A DNA stretch of 64,000 nt from Bugula neritina (Eukaryota; Bryozoa; Gymnolaemata; Cheilostomatida; Bugulidae). The stretch lies in assembly GCA_964035545.1 (NCBI GenBank), contig CAXIUT010000230.1, forward strand, positions 372,001-436,000, given 5' to 3'. The stretch's first letter is position 1; every line of letters begins with the position of its first letter. Shown piece after piece: positions 60,521 through 64,000 of this stretch. Under the pieces are notes generated by a model that saw only the letters and a program-made list of their open reading frames with translations, was not told where the DNA came from and did not search any database. Made by a program: the position numbers and the translations under genes.

Positions 60521-61985
60521 ACTGCAACACATTGAAATATACTGTAACTCGCTGAAACATACTGTAACTCACCTAAATATAGTGTAATATACGGAAATGT
60601 ACTGTAAAATACTGGAATATACTGTAACACACTGAAATATACTGCAACATAATGAAATACACTGTAATATACTGAAATACACTACAACATCCTGCAACAT
60701 ATTGAAATACACTGCAGCACACTGCAACATACTGCAACATACTAAAATATACTGCAACATACTGAAATACCTTGCAAAACACTGAAATACACTGTAACAT
60801 ACTGAAATACACTGCAACACATTGAAATATACTGCAAAATACTGAAATACACTGCTACATACTGAAATATACTGCAACACACTGCAACATACGGCAACAT
60901 ACTGAAATATACTGCGACACATTGCAATATATTCTAACATACTGAAATACAGTGCTACATACAGAAATATACTGCAACATACCGAAATACACTGCAACAC
61001 ATTGAAATATACTGCAACATACCTAAATATACGGTAATATACCAAAATATACTGTAACATAATGAAATATGCTGTAGCACATTGAAATACACTGCAACTC
61101 ACTGAAATATACTGCAACATACTGAAACACAGTGCTACATACTGAAATATACTGCAACATACTGCAACATACTGAAATACACTGTAACATACTGAAATTC
61201 ACTGCAACATACTACAACATTTTGAAATACACTGCAACACATTGAAATATACTGCAACATACCTAAATATACGGTAATATACCAAAATATACTGTAACAA
61301 AATGAAAAATACTGCAACATACTGAAATACACTTCAACACACTGAAAAACACTGCAAAATACTGTAACACACTGAAATATACTGCAAAACACTGAAATAC
61401 ACTGCTACATACCAAAATATACTGCAACGCAGTGCAACATACTGCAACATACTAAAATATACTGCAACATGCTGAAATACACTGCAAAATACTGAATAAC
61501 ACTGTAACATACTGAAATACACTGCAAAATACTACAACATATTGAAATACACTGCAATACATTGAAATATACTGCAACATACCTAAATATAGGGTAATAT
61601 ACTGAAATATACTGTAACACATTGAAAAATACTGCAAAATACTGAAATACACTGCAACATACTACAACATACTGAAATACGCTGTAATACATTGAAATAC
61701 ACTGCAACACATTGAAATATACTGTAACTCGCTGAAACATACTGTAACTCACTGAAATATAGTGTAATATACGGAAATGTACTGTAAAATACTGGAATAT
61801 ACTGTAACACACTGAAATATACTGCAACATAATGAAATACACTGTAATATACTGAAATACACTACAACATCCCGCAACATATTGAAATACACTGCAGCAC
61901 ACTGCAACATACTGCAACATACTAAAATATACTGCAACATACTGAAATACCTTGCAAAACACTGAAATACACTGTAACATACTGA
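59805..61985. repeat. Pair of about 1-kb copies offset by 1180 bp
   Basis: About 59805-60805 and 60985-61985 match at a constant shift of 1180, with about 180 bp between them (60806-60984). The spacer resembles 58890-59060 of the 4620-bp unit rather than being new DNA. This duplication joins the end of the 4620-bp pair to the returning 4.9-kb family. Its second copy is the one that continues as 48310 onward does. Confidence 0.82.
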
Positions 61986-64000
61986 AATATACTGCAAAAT
62001 ACTGAAATACACTGCTACATACTGAAAAATACTGCAACACATTGCGACATACGGCAACATACTAAATTACACTGTAACATATTGAAATACACTGCAACAC
62101 ATTGAAATATGCTGCAATGTACCGAAATATATGGTAAACTACTGAAATATACTGTCACACATTGAAAAATACTGACACATACTGAAATATACTGCGACAC
62201 ATTGCAATATACTGTAACATACTGAAATATGCTGTAGCACACTGAAATACATTGCAACTCACTGAAATATACTGCAACATACTGAAATACACTGTAACAT
62301 ATTGAAATATACTGCAACATACTAAAATACACTGCAACATACTACAACATATTGGAAGACACTGCAACACATTGAAATATACTGCAACATACCTAAATAT
62401 ACGGTAATATACCAAAATAAACTGTTACACATTGAAAAATACTGCAACATACTGAAATACACTGCAACACACTGAAAAACACTGCAAAATACTGTAACAC
62501 ACTGAAATATACTGCAAAATACTGAAATACACTGCTACATACTGAAATATACTGCAACACACTGCAACATACTGCAACATACTAAAATATACTGCAACAT
62601 ACTGAAATACACTGCAAAATAGTGAAATACACTGTAACATACTGAAATATATTGCAACATACTGAAGTACACTCCTACATACTGAAATATACTGCAACTC
62701 ACTGCAACAAACTCCAACATACTAAAATACACTGTAACATATTGAAATACACTGCAACACATTGAAATATACTGCAAAATACTGAAATACACTGCTACAC
62801 ACTGAACTATACTGCAACACACGGCAACATACTGCAACATACTAAAATATACTGCAACATACTGAAATACACTGCAAAATACTGAAATACACTGTAACAT
62901 ACTGAAATATACTGCAACATACTGAAATATACTGCTACATACTGAAATATACTGCAACACACTGCAACATACTGCAACATACTAAAATACACTGTAACAT
63001 AATGAAATACACTGCAACACATTGAAATATACTGCAAAATACTGAAATACACTGCTATATACTGAAATATACTGCAACACACTGCAACATACTGCAACAT
63101 ACTAAAATATACTGCAACATACTGAAATACACTGCAAAATACTGAAATACACTGTAACATACTGAAATATACTGCAACATACTGAAATACACTGCTACAT
63201 ACTGAAATATACGGCAACACACTGCAACATACTGAAACATACTAAAATACACTGTAACATACTGAAATACACTGCAAAATACTACAAAATTTTGAAATAC
63301 ACTGCAATACATTGAAATATACTGCAACATACCTAAATATACGGTAACATACTGAAATATACTGTAACACATTGAAAAATACTACAAAATACTGAAATAC
63401 ACTGCAACATACTACAACATACTGAAATACGTTGTAATACATTGAATATACTGCAAGATACCTAAATATGCGGTAATATACTGAAATAAACTATAACACA
63501 TTGAAAATACTGCAACATATTGAAATACACTGCAACACACCGAAATATACTGCAAAATAAAACAACATACTGAAATACACTGTAACATATTGAAATACAC
63601 TGTAACACATTGAAATATACTGCAACATACCGAGATATATTGTAAACTACTGAAATATACTGTAACACATTGAAAAATGCTGCAACATACTGAAATTTAC
63701 TGCGACACATTGCAATATACTGTAACATACTGAAATATGCTGTAGCACACTGAAATACACTGCAACTCACTGAGATATACTGCAAAATACTGAAATACAC
63801 TAAAACATATTGAAAAATACTGCAACATACTGAAATACACTGTAACATACTGAAATACACTGCAAAATACTACAACATATTGAAATACACTGCAACATAC
63901 CTAAATATACGGTAAGAAACTGAAATATACTATAACACATTAAAAAGTACAGCAACATACTGAAAGATACTGTAACATAATGAAACACACTGCAACATAC
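61985..64000. repeat. Return of the 4.9-kb family, cut by the window edge
   Basis: Aligns with about 49240-51242 at a shift of 12758, including the shortened segment after 50484 (here after 63242). M2 is at 62422. It keeps the 30 bp lost at about 49271. The window ends inside the repeat, so the unit's full length and what follows are not visible. Confidence 0.85.

Larger units (their letters stand above)
1..64000. repeat. Decameric satellite array filling the whole window
   Basis: Every part of the window can be parsed into 10-bp units beginning CTG or a one-base variant (TTG, CTA, CCG, CAG). Two kinds alternate: A, CTGAAATATA or CTGAAATACA, and B, CTGCAACATA, CTGTAACATA or CTGCAACACA. The basic repeat is therefore a 20-bp A-B dimer. 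The consensus dimer is 30% G+C, contains no CpG, and is A-rich with C>G on the + strand. No stretch of unrelated DNA interrupts it, and it continues through both edges. Arrays this long and pure are known from eukaryotic heterochromatin. Centromeric, subtelomeric or intronic location cannot be told apart here because no flank is present. I do not recognise the monomer as a named satellite family. Confidence 0.97.

Noticed and set aside
1-64000. Hundreds of minus-strand open frames of 60-277 codons, rich in Cys, Tyr, Val, Phe and Ser
   Set aside because: They follow from the monomer. The minus-strand consensus lacks stops in all three frames, and the frames overlap each other with the same 20-residue cycle. 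Starts and stops are set by scattered point variants, and many starts are GTG. No non-repeat domain, signal or codon constraint is visible.
1-64000. CRISPR array
   Set aside because: There are no conserved repeats separated by unique spacers. The units are contiguous 10-bp repeats with no spacer and no cas genes.
1-64000. Telomeric repeat or G-quadruplex array
   Set aside because: Neither strand has runs of G, and the unit is not of the TTAGGG or related type.
1-64000. Bacterial or phage repeat region
   Set aside because: No gene, origin or unique sequence is seen in 64 kb. A pure satellite of this length would be very unusual for a prokaryote.

Overview
The whole 64 kb window is one uninterrupted satellite DNA array. 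I found no unique sequence, no credible protein gene, no rRNA or tRNA, no mobile element and no CRISPR array. The array runs off both ends, so neither its borders nor its flanks are visible.

Organism: a pure decameric satellite of at least 64 kb with nested higher-order repeats (HORs) is typical of eukaryotic heterochromatin (centromere, pericentromere, subtelomere, sex or B chromosome, or a giant satellite-filled intron). I do not recognise the monomer and cannot name a taxon. The consensus dimer is 30% G+C, A-rich and C>G on the + strand, and has no CpG.

Monomer level: the DNA is a chain of 10-bp units of two kinds, A (CTGAAATATA or CTGAAATACA) and B (CTGCAACATA, CTGTAACATA or CTGCAACACA), mostly alternating A-B to give a 20-bp dimer. 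Local runs of three B units shift this alternation and in places create a 120/140-bp spacing that sums to 260 bp. The 10-bp register is strict: 1-7440 has no net slip, nor does about 21063-28312. Most length differences between homologous copies are multiples of 10 (20, 30, 40, 60, 130, 140, 220, 300, 390 bp).

Higher-order layout: 1-5170 is a mosaic of HOR variants that recur elsewhere. 5171-21742 is a regular array of four HOR copies, alternating 3988 bp (type S) and 4288 bp (type L), so an 8276-bp dimer is itself duplicated. 21743-25000 is a rearranged mosaic. 25001-28280 is an apparently perfect 1640-bp tandem duplication. 28281-32960 holds parts of a roughly 3.3-kb unit. 32961-51280 is a family of units about 4.75 to 4.98 kb long. 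51281-60520 is a near-identical 4620-bp tandem duplication. 60521-61984 is a local duplication junction, and 61985-64000 returns to the 4.9-kb family.

Coding: translation gives hundreds of long frames, all on the minus strand. This follows from the monomer alone: the + strand has a TGA in every A unit, while the minus strand consensus has no stop and reads the same 20-residue cycle in all three frames. I call none of them a gene.
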